From assembly GCA_963838375.1 (NCBI GenBank), contig CAWIQY010000019.1, positions 744,001 through 808,000 on the forward strand: DNA of 64,000 nucleotides, in the 5' to 3' direction. The stretch is from DVED01 sp963838375. GTDB lineage: Bacteria > Cyanobacteriota > Cyanobacteriia > Cyanobacteriales > Geitlerinemataceae. Shown piece after piece: positions 1-7,870 of the stretch. A program made the translations under genes and the position numbers. The notes under the pieces are model-generated. The model was not told the DNA's origin. It made no database searches and saw only the letters and a list, made by a program, of their open reading frames with translations. Each line of letters opens with the position of its first letter. Positions within the stretch are counted from its first letter, which is position 1.

Positions 1-1
1 T

Positions 2-127
2 CTGAATCGAAACTCGAAAGATTTTGATAGTCCTGATATTGTTGACGAACTCAATCACTTCAATTGTCGAATGATTCCCCGATTCGACAGTGGTTATAGT
101 TTTCTTCAGTCGCAACTGAGATCGTGA
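2..127 (+). CDS. C-terminal end of an unidentified protein (partial)
   Basis: An open frame enters from the left edge of the window and stops at TGA 125-127. It gives about 41 residues, rich in Asp, Asn and Phe, ending FLQSQLRS. The composition looks like ordinary coding sequence, but no domain is recognisable. It could be the tail of a gene that begins outside the window, or chance. Confidence 0.3.
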   Translation: MNRNSKDFDSPDIVDELNHFNCRMIPRFDSGYSFLQSQLRS

Positions 128-334
128 CCCCGATCTTTATAGAGTCGTCCGCGAAAACTCCGTGTCTTCAGACCGGGGAGTGTCAAGTTCTTCGATCGAC
201 CAATTCCCCATTCTCCCAACTGTCCCGTTCGCGATCGCCCTTCCACCATTGTAAGATATGTTCCAGCACAGGCTGACAAATCCCTAAATTTGGTGTAATA
301 GATCGAATGCAGGAGATCGGGGGAGTTGAGACTT

Positions 335-2146
335 ATGGCACTTATCGTTCAGAAATATGGTGGCACTTCAGTCGGTTCGGTGGAACGGCTGCAAGCAGTG
401 GCGCAGAGAGTCCAACAGGCAGCGCGGGAGGGTCACGGCGTTGTTGTCGTTGTCTCGGCAATGGGCAAAACTACCGACGGGTTGGTGAAATTGGCGGCAG
501 ACATTTCCTCCAATCCCAGCCGTCGAGAAATGGATATGTTACTCTCAACCGGGGAACAGGTTTCCATTGCCCTGTTGAGTATGGCGTTGCAAGAAGCGGG
601 ACAACCCGCCATTTCTATGACCGGGGCGCAGGTGGGGATCGTTACAGAAGTTCACCATACCCGCGCCCGAATTTTGAACATCCAGACCGATCGAGTCGAA
701 CGTCACCTCAAAGAAGGTAAAGTTGTGGTTGTAGCCGGGTTCCAAGGCATCGCAGAGGCGGGAGATTTGGAAATTACCACCTTGGGACGCGGGGGGTCTG
801 ATACTTCGGCAGTGGCGCTGGCAGCCGCCCTGCAAGCCGATCGTTGCGAGATTTATACTGACGTTCCCGGCATTCTCACCACCGATCCGCGCTTGGTTCC
901 CGACGCCCAACTGATGTCGGAAATTACCTGCGATGAAATGCTGGAATTAGCCAGTTTGGGGGCAAAAGTTCTGCATCCTCGGGCGGTGGAAATTGCCCGG
1001 AACTACGGGGTGAAGCTACTGGTCCGATCGAGTTGGACTGACGATCCTGGAACTTTGGTGACATCCCCACTCCCGATGTCGCGTCCCATCGCGGGGTTGG
1101 AGTTGGTGCGCCCGGTAGATGCCGTGGAATTCGACACCGATCAAGCCAAAATTGCCCTGCTGCACGTCCCGGACTGTCCGGGGGTGGCGGCGAAGCTATT
1201 TGGAGCGATCGCCTCTCAGAAGCTGGATGTAGACTTGATCGTCCAATCCATCCACGACGGCAATACCAATGATATTGCCTTTACCATCGCCCGAGGCACG
1301 GCAGAAGCCGCAGAAGCTGTGGCAGCAGCGATCGCACCCACCCTGGGCCCGGTGACGGCGGAAAATACAGCCGAAGTCTTCGTCGATCGTGATATTGCCA
1401 AAATTAGCATTGCTGGCGCGGGCATGATCGGGCGTCCCGGCGTTGCCGCGCAGATGTTTTCGGCGTTAGCAGCCGCAAAAGTTAACATGCAGATGATCGC
1501 GACTTCTGAGGTAAAATTAAGCTGTGTTATCGATGCCGACGATAACGATCGGGCGATCGTTGCCCTGTGCGAAACGTTTGAGGTCAGCAGTTCCCCCCTT
1601 GCCCAAACCCAAGCCAAGATTGCCGTTTCCCCTCAAGCACCTCCCGTACGCGGTGTCGCCCTCGATCGCAACCAAGCGCGTCTGGCAATCCGCCAAATTC
1701 CCGATCGACCCGGCATGGCAGCCCGGATTTTTAACCTGCTGGCACAGCACAACATCAGTGTCGATACGATCGTTCAATCCCAGCGCTGCCGCATTATTGG
1801 CGATTGTCCGACTCGTGATATCGCTTTTACCGTCGCCCAAGCTGATGCCCAAACCGCGCAACAATTGCTCGAACCCCTAGCACAAGAAATGGGTTGTTTG
1901 GATGTGGTGGTCGATACCGCCGTTGCCAAAGTCAGTATCGTTGGTGCGGGGATGGAAGGACAACCGGGAGTTGCCGCCAAACTGTTCGATGCCCTCGCCA
2001 AAAACCAGATCAACATCCAAATGATTACCACTTCGGAGATTAAAATTAGTTGTGTGGTAGACGAAGCGCAAGGGGTAACAGCACTACAAGTCATTCACTC
2101 TGCTTTTGAATTGTCGGGCAGTCAAAAAGTTTTTGTTCCCGCGTAA
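335..2146 (+). CDS. lysC: Aspartokinase with four ACT domains
   Basis: Phosphorylates L-aspartate, the committed step to lysine, threonine, methionine and diaminopimelate; cytoplasmic. The N-terminal amino-acid kinase domain (about 1-245) begins MALIVQKYGGTSVG with the KYGGTSV signature. Two pairs of ACT domains follow (about 265-410 and 440-600), each with the VDLIVQS/VDTIVQS and NIQMI/NMQMI type strands. The doubled ACT pair, about 603 residues in all, is the arrangement known from cyanobacteria; most bacterial enzymes carry one pair and are about 400-450 residues. ATG 335 is chosen over TTG 326 because it starts exactly at the conserved N-terminus and follows an AGGAG-like stretch (311-325). 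The stop codon is followed directly by a heptamer repeat array. Feedback control by Lys and/or Thr through the ACT domains is expected from the family. Confidence 0.96.
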   Translation: MALIVQKYGGTSVGSVERLQAVAQRVQQAAREGHGVVVVVSAMGKTTDGLVKLAADISSNPSRREMDMLLSTGEQVSIALLSMALQEAGQPAISMTGAQVGIVTEVHHTRARILNIQTDRVERHLKEGKVVVVAGFQGIAEAGDLEITTLGRGGSDTSAVALAAALQADRCEIYTDVPGILTTDPRLVPDAQLMSEITCDEMLELASLGAKVLHPRAVEIARNYGVKLLVRSSWTDDPGTLVTSPLPMSRPIAGLELVRPVDAVEFDTDQAKIALLHVPDCPGVAAKLFGAIASQKLDVDLIVQSIHDGNTNDIAFTIARGTAEAAEAVAAAIAPTLGPVTAENTAEVFVDRDIAKISIAGAGMIGRPGVAAQMFSALAAAKVNMQMIATSEVKLSCVIDADDNDRAIVALCETFEVSSSPLAQTQAKIAVSPQAPPVRGVALDRNQARLAIRQIPDRPGMAARIFNLLAQHNISVDTIVQSQRCRIIGDCPTRDIAFTVAQADAQTAQQLLEPLAQEMGCLDVVVDTAVAKVSIVGAGMEGQPGVAAKLFDALAKNQINIQMITTSEIKISCVVDEAQGVTALQVIHSAFELSGSQKVFVPA

Positions 2147-2181
2147 TCAACTATCAACTATCCACCATCCACCATTAACTA
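2147..2181 (+). repeat. Heptamer tandem array between lysC and the lipoprotein gene
   Basis: Five 7-bp units (TCAACTA twice, TCCACCA twice, TTAACTA) begin at the base after the lysC stop codon and end two bases before the next ATG. The array makes up almost the whole intergenic space. It belongs to the same CTATCAA/TTGATAG family as the arrays near 13.45 and 25.08 kb. Confidence 0.85.
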
Positions 2182-2183
2182 AT

Positions 2184-2477
2184 ATGAAACCTTGGAAAAC
2201 CCTTGCTATTGTCTCTGTGGCGTGTTCGATGTCGATCGGTTTATCTTCCTGCGCCAAAATATTTGGTGGCAATGCCGAACGGAACTTGCAGAACTATTCG
2301 CAAAAAGCAGGCTATACACCGATAGGTTGTATGAATATCGACTCGGACAAAGATGGGTATGTGTCCTGCGATGCCAGAACATCCAATGGACAAACCACGA
2401 CCCTCGACTGTGCCTATAAACCTTTCGATAGCGGTTGCAAAGAGGTGGAGCGCAATAAGTTTCGCGGGATTAGATAG
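2184..2477 (+). CDS. Small secreted lipoprotein of unknown function
   Basis: A 97-residue protein with a hydrophobic N-terminal segment and a lipobox-like L-S-S-C at 20-23, so probably exported and lipid-anchored after Cys23. The mature part contains MNIDSDKDGYVSCDAR, a D-x-D-x-D-G acidic loop that resembles an EF-hand or calcium-loop motif, and three further cysteines besides the lipidated one. ATG 2184 is used because it starts the signal sequence; the longer frame from 2106 would overlap lysC. The only upstream space is the heptamer array, so it may be read through from lysC. No named family was recognised. Confidence 0.7.
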   Translation: MKPWKTLAIVSVACSMSIGLSSCAKIFGGNAERNLQNYSQKAGYTPIGCMNIDSDKDGYVSCDARTSNGQTTTLDCAYKPFDSGCKEVERNKFRGIR

Positions 2478-2543
2478 TTGGTTTTACGGGCTGGCACGCA
2501 ACGATCGATTCACCATCGACGATCGACGATTGAAAAGTAACCC

Positions 2544-3017
2544 TTACGGTTCTACCGAAAGTTGATAATTCCAACTGACTCCCGGTTCGGCTGCTCCCAC
2601 CCAGATGCGATACCGACCCGCTTTGCCATCAGAAAGTGTCAGTCCTGCATCGGTTCCCAACTCAGTATCGTCGGCGCAATAAAGAGTGTTCTCGTCAGGT
2701 CCTTGAACGATTAATGTCGTGTCGCGACCCTCGCTATCGACTTGGATGACCAGTTGGGCAACATCATCATCTAAAACTAAAATATAGTCTGGGATGGGGT
2801 CGCCAAATCCCAGGCAAAAGTTGTTATCTCGATCGCGATTGCCTAGCAGAGCCGGAAGAGAAGTCGAACCCCCCGTGTGTCCTTCCCCCGAAGTCACATC
2901 CGGAATGGTCAGGGTGCCAAAATGAGAATCCTTCGCCGGGACGGGTAAACCTGACATCATAGCGATGGCAAGCGAGATCGAAATCGATGCAATAATGTGG
3001 AGCGGACGAATTTTCAT
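2544..3017 (-). CDS. Secreted protein with pre-peptidase-C-terminal-like beta domain
   Basis: A 157-residue protein with a clear signal peptide (MKIRPLHIIASIS..., cleavage expected near VPAKD). The mature part contains CLGFGDPIPDYILVL, then VAQLVIQVDSEGRDTTLIVQGPDENTLYCADD and GRYRIWVGAAEPG. This resembles the jelly-roll pre-peptidase C-terminal domain found at the end of secreted cyanobacterial proteases and adhesins, here standing alone. Two cysteines may pair. ATG 3017 is preferred to ATG 3026, as it starts directly at the basic n-region. Probably periplasmic or extracellular; function unknown. Confidence 0.75.
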   Translation of the reverse strand: MKIRPLHIIASISISLAIAMMSGLPVPAKDSHFGTLTIPDVTSGEGHTGGSTSLPALLGNRDRDNNFCLGFGDPIPDYILVLDDDVAQLVIQVDSEGRDTTLIVQGPDENTLYCADDTELGTDAGLTLSDGKAGRYRIWVGAAEPGVSWNYQLSVEP

Positions 3018-3439
3018 AGCCACCATCTCTCTTTTGGACTTAGCAAAATTTCAAGTTGGGTCGAGTCCGATCGTTCATGATGTTCGATCGTTTGACAATG
3101 GGCAGAGTCAATAGGGTTCCGTCTTTTTTTCGGATTCGGGAGCCAATTCTCAAAGTGTGCCATCTCCGATGGAGTGCATTCGGCACGGTACTATTCTCAG
3201 ACTATCGCCTCATCCTTATATTATCAGCTTCATTCTATCAAGTTCAGCGTGAAACCATCCTGCAAGATGGACACTTTTCTAAGTGCCACATTGTACAACA
3301 CGAGAATTTTTATAGAAGTTAATCGATGAAGTTTTAATCAGCGCAACCGATCCAAATTTTTAATTTTAAAAAACTCTCTATCTCAGAGATGGAGAAATGC
3401 GGAAAATACTTTTAAATCGATCGAAAAGGAGAAAGTTTC
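3018..3439. other. Intergenic region without a supported gene
   Basis: An AT-rich 420-bp stretch that should hold the promoter of the secreted-protein gene on the minus strand and of the small membrane-protein gene on the plus strand. The only long frame (3056-3322) has no recognisable motif and no clear ribosome site, and was not accepted. Confidence 0.5.
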
Positions 3440-3601
3440 TTGATCTTACTATTTGTGTTCTTGACGATCGCCCTGAGTTGCGATATTTTATCCCGGATTT
3501 TTGTCGTTTTACCCTTAGACGCGATCTCCTTCATTCATTTGCCCGTGGGGTCAATTGCGATCGCCGCGATCTGCCTAGGGGCTTGGCTGCTAGGAGACTA
3601 A
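3440..3601 (+). CDS. Small membrane protein (53 residues)
   Basis: A short frame missed by length cut-offs. It begins TTG 3440, nine bases after a good ribosome site (AAGGAG, 3426-3431), and ends TAA 3599-3601. The product starts ILLFVFLTIALSC and later has VGSIAIAAICLGAWLLG, giving two hydrophobic segments (about 2-14 and 36-52) round a short polar stretch; it is almost certainly an integral membrane peptide. It ends three bases before the convergent end of the anti-sigma kinase gene. No family name is known to me. The ribosome site, the two membrane segments and the tight packing support it; the competing frame from ATG 3397 has none of these. Confidence 0.6.
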   Translation: MILLFVFLTIALSCDILSRIFVVLPLDAISFIHLPVGSIAIAAICLGAWLLGD

Positions 3602-3604
3602 ACC

Positions 3605-4108
3605 CTAATTGTCCTCTTCGCCATAACATTTTAAAATAGACAAGCAATTTCGGTTAGCGTTGAGTCTAGTATAAGTTAATCTATCAGCAATACTGTGCAT
3701 GATCTTTAAACCGCGTCCACCCGTGGCGTCTACATCGATTTCTTCCGGTAATGTTTTCAACTTTTCCTCTAGATTAAACGGTAGACCATAGTCTAAAATA
3801 CGAATCTCAAAAGAATTTGGAGATGTTTGAACTTCGATCTCGATGATGACATCTGAAGACTTACCTTTGTGTGCGTGGCGCACAGCATTGGTAAACCCCT
3901 CAGCCAAAGCCGTTTTGCACTGTAACCAGATTCTTTCAGAGATTGCAGGAGATGCGAAACGATCGAACCACGATAACACTTGACCGAGAGCGTTTAGATC
4001 CGTCCCCACTTGTAGGGACGATCGAGCCGTAACCGGGGACTGATTAGAATCTTTCAATGCGATCGAACTCCTTAAATTTGCTAAGCTTCTGGTGGTAGTA
4101 TCTTCCAT
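3605..4108 (-). CDS. Anti-sigma factor type serine kinase (RsbW/SpoIIAB-like HATPase)
   Basis: A GHKL ATPase of the kind that phosphorylates a STAS antagonist and sequesters a partner protein. Visible motifs: N-box ALAEGFTNAVRHAHKG, G1-like ILDYGLPF, and G2-like GGRGLKIMHSIAD. The 167-residue length is normal. It starts at ATG 4108, only two bases from the divergent ATG 4111 of the receiver-phosphatase gene, and has no ribosome site there. An in-frame TTG at 4057 lies ten bases after AAGGAG and would give a 150-residue protein that still holds the whole domain. Together with the phosphatase and STAS genes it forms a complete partner-switching set. Confidence 0.88.
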   Translation of the reverse strand: MEDTTTRSLANLRSSIALKDSNQSPVTARSSLQVGTDLNALGQVLSWFDRFASPAISERIWLQCKTALAEGFTNAVRHAHKGKSSDVIIEIEVQTSPNSFEIRILDYGLPFNLEEKLKTLPEEIDVDATGGRGLKIMHSIADRLTYTRLNANRNCLSILKCYGEEDN

Positions 4109-4110
4109 TT

Positions 4111-5262
4111 ATGACTCAAATTCTACTGATTGATGACGATCCGACAACTCGGTTGGTGCTCAAACGGGCGCTGACCAAACAAGGGTATGAGGTTACAGTG
4201 GCAGCCAATGGTGAAGAAGGGCTCGAACTTGCCCAACACCTGAGACCGGGACTCATCGTTTGTGACTGGATGATGCCTGTTATGGACGGTTTAGAAGTTT
4301 GTCGGCGGGTCAAAGCGACACCGGAGTTATCCACAACCTTTTTTATTCTCCTAACTGCTAAAGGTGCCATTGAAGATCGAGTGGTTGGTTTAGATACGGG
4401 AGCCGATGAATTTTTGGCAAAACCGATCGATATCAACGAGTTACAAGCTCGAGTTCGGGCGGGTTTTCGCATCCATCAGCTTAGCCGAGATCTCGAAAGA
4501 CAGAAACAAATGTTGGAAACGGAGTTGAACGACGCGGCTGCCTATGTCCGGTCTATTCTGCCACCGCCCATAGATTGATCGCCGGTCAAGATCGACACCC
4601 GATACATTCCCACCCAGCACTTAGGGGGAGATTGCTACGATTTTGAATGGCTCGATCCGAATCATTTAGCATTTTATCTGATCGACGTATCCGGACATGG
4701 AGTCGGTTCAGCTCTGTTGTCGATTTCGGTGTTGAATATCCTCAGATCGCGATCGTTGCCCAATACTAGCTTTTACGAACCGAGCCAAGTCCTCAGCGCC
4801 CTGAATCAAACATTTCAGAGAAACGGTAACGATGAGCTGTACGACGATAAGTATTTTACGATCTGGTATGGCGTTTATCACCCTCCTTCCGGCAAACTTG
4901 TTTATGCCAGCGCCGGGCATCCCCCAGCGATTTTGCTGTCTCGCTCCCCAACGGGTCAAATTCAATCCCAACTACTGAAGACTCCTAGCCTTCCTATCGG
5001 TTTGTTTCCAGAAGCCGAGTACTTCAGCGCCAGTACCGACATCGCATCCAAGAGCCAACTATACGTGTTTAGCGACGGAGTATACGAAATCCAACAGGAA
5101 AATGGCACCGTTTGGGGATTGGACTCTTTTACCCATCTCTTAACCGATTACGGTCTCGATCTGCCCGAAGTGCTGACCCATTTATTAAATCGCATTCAGA
5201 CGCTCAGTCTACAAGAAATACTCGATGACGATTTGTCGATCTTACAGCTTTCTTTTGGTTGA
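4111..5262 (+). CDS. Receiver-SpoIIE/PP2C phosphatase, interrupted by one in-frame TGA
   Basis: Predicted to dephosphorylate a STAS antagonist when its receiver is phosphorylated (RsbU/RsbP-like). The receiver (1-120) has Asp8-Asp10, phospho-acceptor Asp52 (CDWMMPVMDG) and Lys104. A coiled linker follows, then RSILPPP. At codon 156 (4576-4578) is a TGA, after which the same frame continues without a break into a full PP2C-type domain with GGDCYDF, IDVSGHGVGSALLS, FSDGVYE and a final DDDLSILQL; all metal-binding aspartates are present. The two halves form one normal 383-codon gene. GAT-TGA-TCG could be a one-base change from TGG. It is either a recent nonsense mutation or a sequencing error. 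As written, only the receiver half would be translated, unless there is readthrough or restart. Confidence 0.88.
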
Positions 5263-5639
5263 ATCCGTCTCAGGCAGGAGCCGCCCTAGGAGAAGATACC
5301 CGCTGGGGTGACGGAGTGCGCCTCTGTAAAAATCGGCTATCCGATCCCCGCGCTACAGGGATCGGTGTCGTACCCCCAACCGTAAAACTTGACAGCAGTT
5401 GAGAGCGAAATCTTTGACCGATGGGTGGGTGCGAAGTCTCCAGTGCAAATTGTCCAGTTAACATCTCCCCCAGCTTCCCCCGCCCGTCAAATCAGCTCGA
5501 ACACTAACAAGCGTGGTTGCTATACTGCGCCAGCTAAAAGCGAAGCGAGTGACGGTTTTTCCCCATCGAACTCTACTCGGTCTCGACTTGCCAAGAGATG
5601 TTCTCTTTCAAGGGAAGAGTTCCCCTCTATCCTCTTTTG
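5263..5639. other. Intergenic region between phosphatase and STAS genes
   Basis: No gene supported. It contains a perfect 8-bp inverted repeat (5341-5348 and 5358-5365, CCGATCCC/GGGATCGG, 9-base loop) with no following T-run, so it is not a typical terminator. The short frames present have no motif and no ribosome site. Confidence 0.5.
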
Positions 5640-5981
5640 TCAGATGTGAGAAGCATCCGAATTCGACTTGAGGTCTTGCTCGAATTCTTCTCGATTGGCA
5701 TAGACTCTAAAGACGCGATCCATACTCGTGAGTTCAAAGAGAATTCTAACTTGGTCGCTAATCGAACAAATCAGCATTTTGGCGCCCGACGATCGAACGG
5801 TTTTGAGGGCAGAAACCAGAGAGCCTAACCCGGAACTATCAATAAAAGTGACATCCTTAAGGTCAAGCAATACAATTTGCGCTCCAGCCTCTAAACATTC
5901 GTTAATTTGGCGGCGGACTTGATTAGCTTTCGAGCCGTCTAAAAGACCTGTGGGTTGGACGACTTTGATCGTGGGACTCAT
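5640..5981 (-). CDS. STAS-domain anti-sigma factor antagonist (SpoIIAA/RsbV-like)
   Basis: A 113-residue single STAS domain. The phosphorylation loop is present as TFIDSSGLGSLVSALK (DSSGLG at 48-53), and the N-terminal strand reads IKVVQPTGLLDGSKANQVRR. Such proteins bind the GHKL kinase when unphosphorylated and are released on phosphorylation. The kinase gene and the PP2C-type phosphatase gene lie just upstream on the map, so this is the likely substrate of both. ATG 5981 is chosen; the longer frame begins at TTG 5999 and no clear ribosome site precedes either start. Confidence 0.92.
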   Translation of the reverse strand: MSPTIKVVQPTGLLDGSKANQVRRQINECLEAGAQIVLLDLKDVTFIDSSGLGSLVSALKTVRSSGAKMLICSISDQVRILFELTSMDRVFRVYANREEFEQDLKSNSDASHI

Positions 5982-5999
5982 AGGTTTTAGGTATTTCAA

Positions 6000-6570
6000 T
6001 AAATCAACCGATCGAACAAGTTGAATGAATTAGGAGATTGAAAGATTGACCCCGTCGAGTCAATCGGGATTGGAACTCCACAATTCATCAACTGAGACAC
6101 TTGAAACGCGGTAATGGTCGATTCAAGCCGGGATTGAGACACGTTAAAATATGCAAATTCTACAGATATTTGTGACTGGTTTTCCGGATGTTTTGACCCT
6201 TGGTTCCCAAGCTCTTTCACCTCGAATTCTTTCCTAACATTAAATGTACACTCTTGCCAACTCAAGAGTCGGCACAACCACCATTCTACCTGTTCCCATG
6301 GATTCTCTGTCTGTGGGAGTCTAAACCTGTTGGATTTGCACCACCAATGGACTCGAATGCGCCCCCAATCCCTGTTCTGTTGAGGGTGCGCTGCTGCGAG
6401 ACATTCTTCCCTTTGCGATCGCTCTCTAGTATTCGGGAAGAATTTACTCAGTTTAGGTTCCCAATTCAGCTTCCCCACCTGCCAATCCTGTCCGAACTGC
6501 TATAAAACTTAATGTCGCTGCCACCCCAAAAGCGGGTTAAACTCTCTGCGATTCAGTACACTAGGCTGGA
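6000..6570. other. Long intergenic region, nothing identified
   Basis: About 570 bp between the STAS gene (minus) and the hydrolase operon (plus). Two overlapping frames on opposite strands (5996-6478 and 6200-6505) have unusual composition, no recognised motif and no good start. The region should carry both divergent promoters. I see no RNA gene or mobile element. Confidence 0.5.
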
Positions 6571-7398
6571 ATGGCATTTCCCGGTCAACTCATGAACCGT
6601 TCCCCAAGAACTTTAGGCATTCCTCCCAATGCTTGGACGGTGGATGCCCACAGGGCGGATCTCACTCGTCCTTCCCTCGATCTTCGCACGATCGAACTGA
6701 CGACCGAAACCAAAACCCTGACCATCGACTTGGCAAAAACGGCTCTACTGGTCATCGATATGCAGAATGATTTCTGTCACCCCGACGGCTGGTTGGCTCA
6801 TATTGGCGTCGATGTCAGTCCAGCACGCACCCCGATTTCATCGATCGACTCACTCCTGCCGACACTGCGATCGGCTAATGTGCCGATATTCTGGGTCAAC
6901 TGGGGAAATCGCCCAGACTTACTCAATATTAGTCCCGGACTGCGCCATGTTTACAATCCTACAGGACAAGGCATCGGTTTAGCCGATCCTCTGCCCAAAA
7001 ATGGTGCGCCCGTTCTCACCGCCGGCAGTTGGGCGGCAGCCGTGGTGGATGAGTTAGAAATCGATCCCGAAGATATCCAAGTGGATAAATATCGGATGAG
7101 TGGATTTTGGGACACGCCACTCGATAGTATTTTGCGAAATTTAGGCAAGACGACGCTATTGTTTGCGGGAGTGAATGCCGATCAATGCGTGATGGCAACA
7201 CTCCAAGATGCTAATTTTTTAGGCTACGACTGTATTTTGGTGAAAGATTGTACGGCGACCACTTCTCCTGAGTATTGTTGGTTGGCAACTTTGTACAATG
7301 TCAATCAATGTTTTGGATTTGTTACACAGTCAAGAGCGATTTTAGCTGCCATCGATAAGATCGAGATCTTATCTTCTATATTAAGGGAGAATAAGTGA
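6571..7398 (+). CDS. Cysteine hydrolase of the isochorismatase-like superfamily
   Basis: The family hydrolyses C-N bonds in small amides such as biuret, ureidoacrylate, nicotinamide and N-carbamoyl compounds. The catalytic triad is visible: Asp63 (LVIDMQNDFC), Lys173 (VDKYRMSGFWDT) and Cys206 (NADQCVMATLQDA), with a likely cis-peptide before the Cys. The long N-terminal extension (about 50 residues, including RTLGIPPNAW) resembles the RutB/biuret-hydrolase branch. ATG 6592 is an alternative start (MNRSPRTLG...) and may be the true one. The stop overlaps the cupin ATG (TGATG), so the two are translationally coupled. The substrate is not known; the cupin partner suggests a small nitrogen- or oxygen-containing metabolite. 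Confidence 0.85.
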   Translation: MAFPGQLMNRSPRTLGIPPNAWTVDAHRADLTRPSLDLRTIELTTETKTLTIDLAKTALLVIDMQNDFCHPDGWLAHIGVDVSPARTPISSIDSLLPTLRSANVPIFWVNWGNRPDLLNISPGLRHVYNPTGQGIGLADPLPKNGAPVLTAGSWAAAVVDELEIDPEDIQVDKYRMSGFWDTPLDSILRNLGKTTLLFAGVNADQCVMATLQDANFLGYDCILVKDCTATTSPEYCWLATLYNVNQCFGFVTQSRAILAAIDKIEILSSILRENK

Positions 7399-7856
7399 TG
7401 AGCGATTATTGCACGATCGCGGTTTCGCGATCGATTCGAGATTACCAAGCGTTTCGCATTAGCCCGGAGGATACCAATCGGCTGGCGATCGTTTTCGATC
7501 CCGAAACTGCCGATCGATCCCTCGCCGTTTGCGTCGAGATTTTTGATGTCGGCGGGAAAACACCCCCCAATCGCCATCAAATGGCGGTAGAAATGTTCTT
7601 TGTTCTTAAGGGAAAAGGGGTCGCCTATTGCGATGGGAAAGTGGTGAAAATCGAATCTGGGGATAGTTTGTTAGTACCACCCACCGGGATTCACGAAATC
7701 TGGAATTTGGGAACGGAACGGTTGTATTTGTTGTGTATCATGATTCCCAATGAAGATTTTATCGAACTCATTCGTCGGGGGATACCTGCGGAGTTAGATG
7801 ACGAAGATTGGTTGGTGTTACGCCGATCGGATCTGCGAATTCCTGTAGCGATTTAG
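7398..7856 (+). CDS. Single-domain cupin protein
   Basis: A 152-residue protein with one conserved beta-barrel: NRHQMAVEMFFVLKGKG (motif 1, with His and Glu as possible metal ligands) and DSLLVPPTGIHEIWNLG (motif 2, with His). Small cupins act as isomerases, dioxygenases or metabolite-binding proteins. The start ATG 7398 overlaps the stop of the cysteine hydrolase by one base, so the pair is co-translated and probably acts in one pathway. The GTPase gene follows 14 bp later. The substrate cannot be read from the sequence. Confidence 0.88.
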   Translation: MSDYCTIAVSRSIRDYQAFRISPEDTNRLAIVFDPETADRSLAVCVEIFDVGGKTPPNRHQMAVEMFFVLKGKGVAYCDGKVVKIESGDSLLVPPTGIHEIWNLGTERLYLLCIMIPNEDFIELIRRGIPAELDDEDWLVLRRSDLRIPVAI

Positions 7857-7870
7857 AGGAATGAATCTCG

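Noticed and set aside
307..720. Frame overlapping the start of lysC
   Set aside because: Shadow of lysC in another frame; Arg/Gly/Ser-rich composition.
6000..6505. Two opposing frames (5996-6478 minus, 6200-6505 plus) as genes
   Set aside because: Neither has a ribosome site, motif or plausible protein composition.
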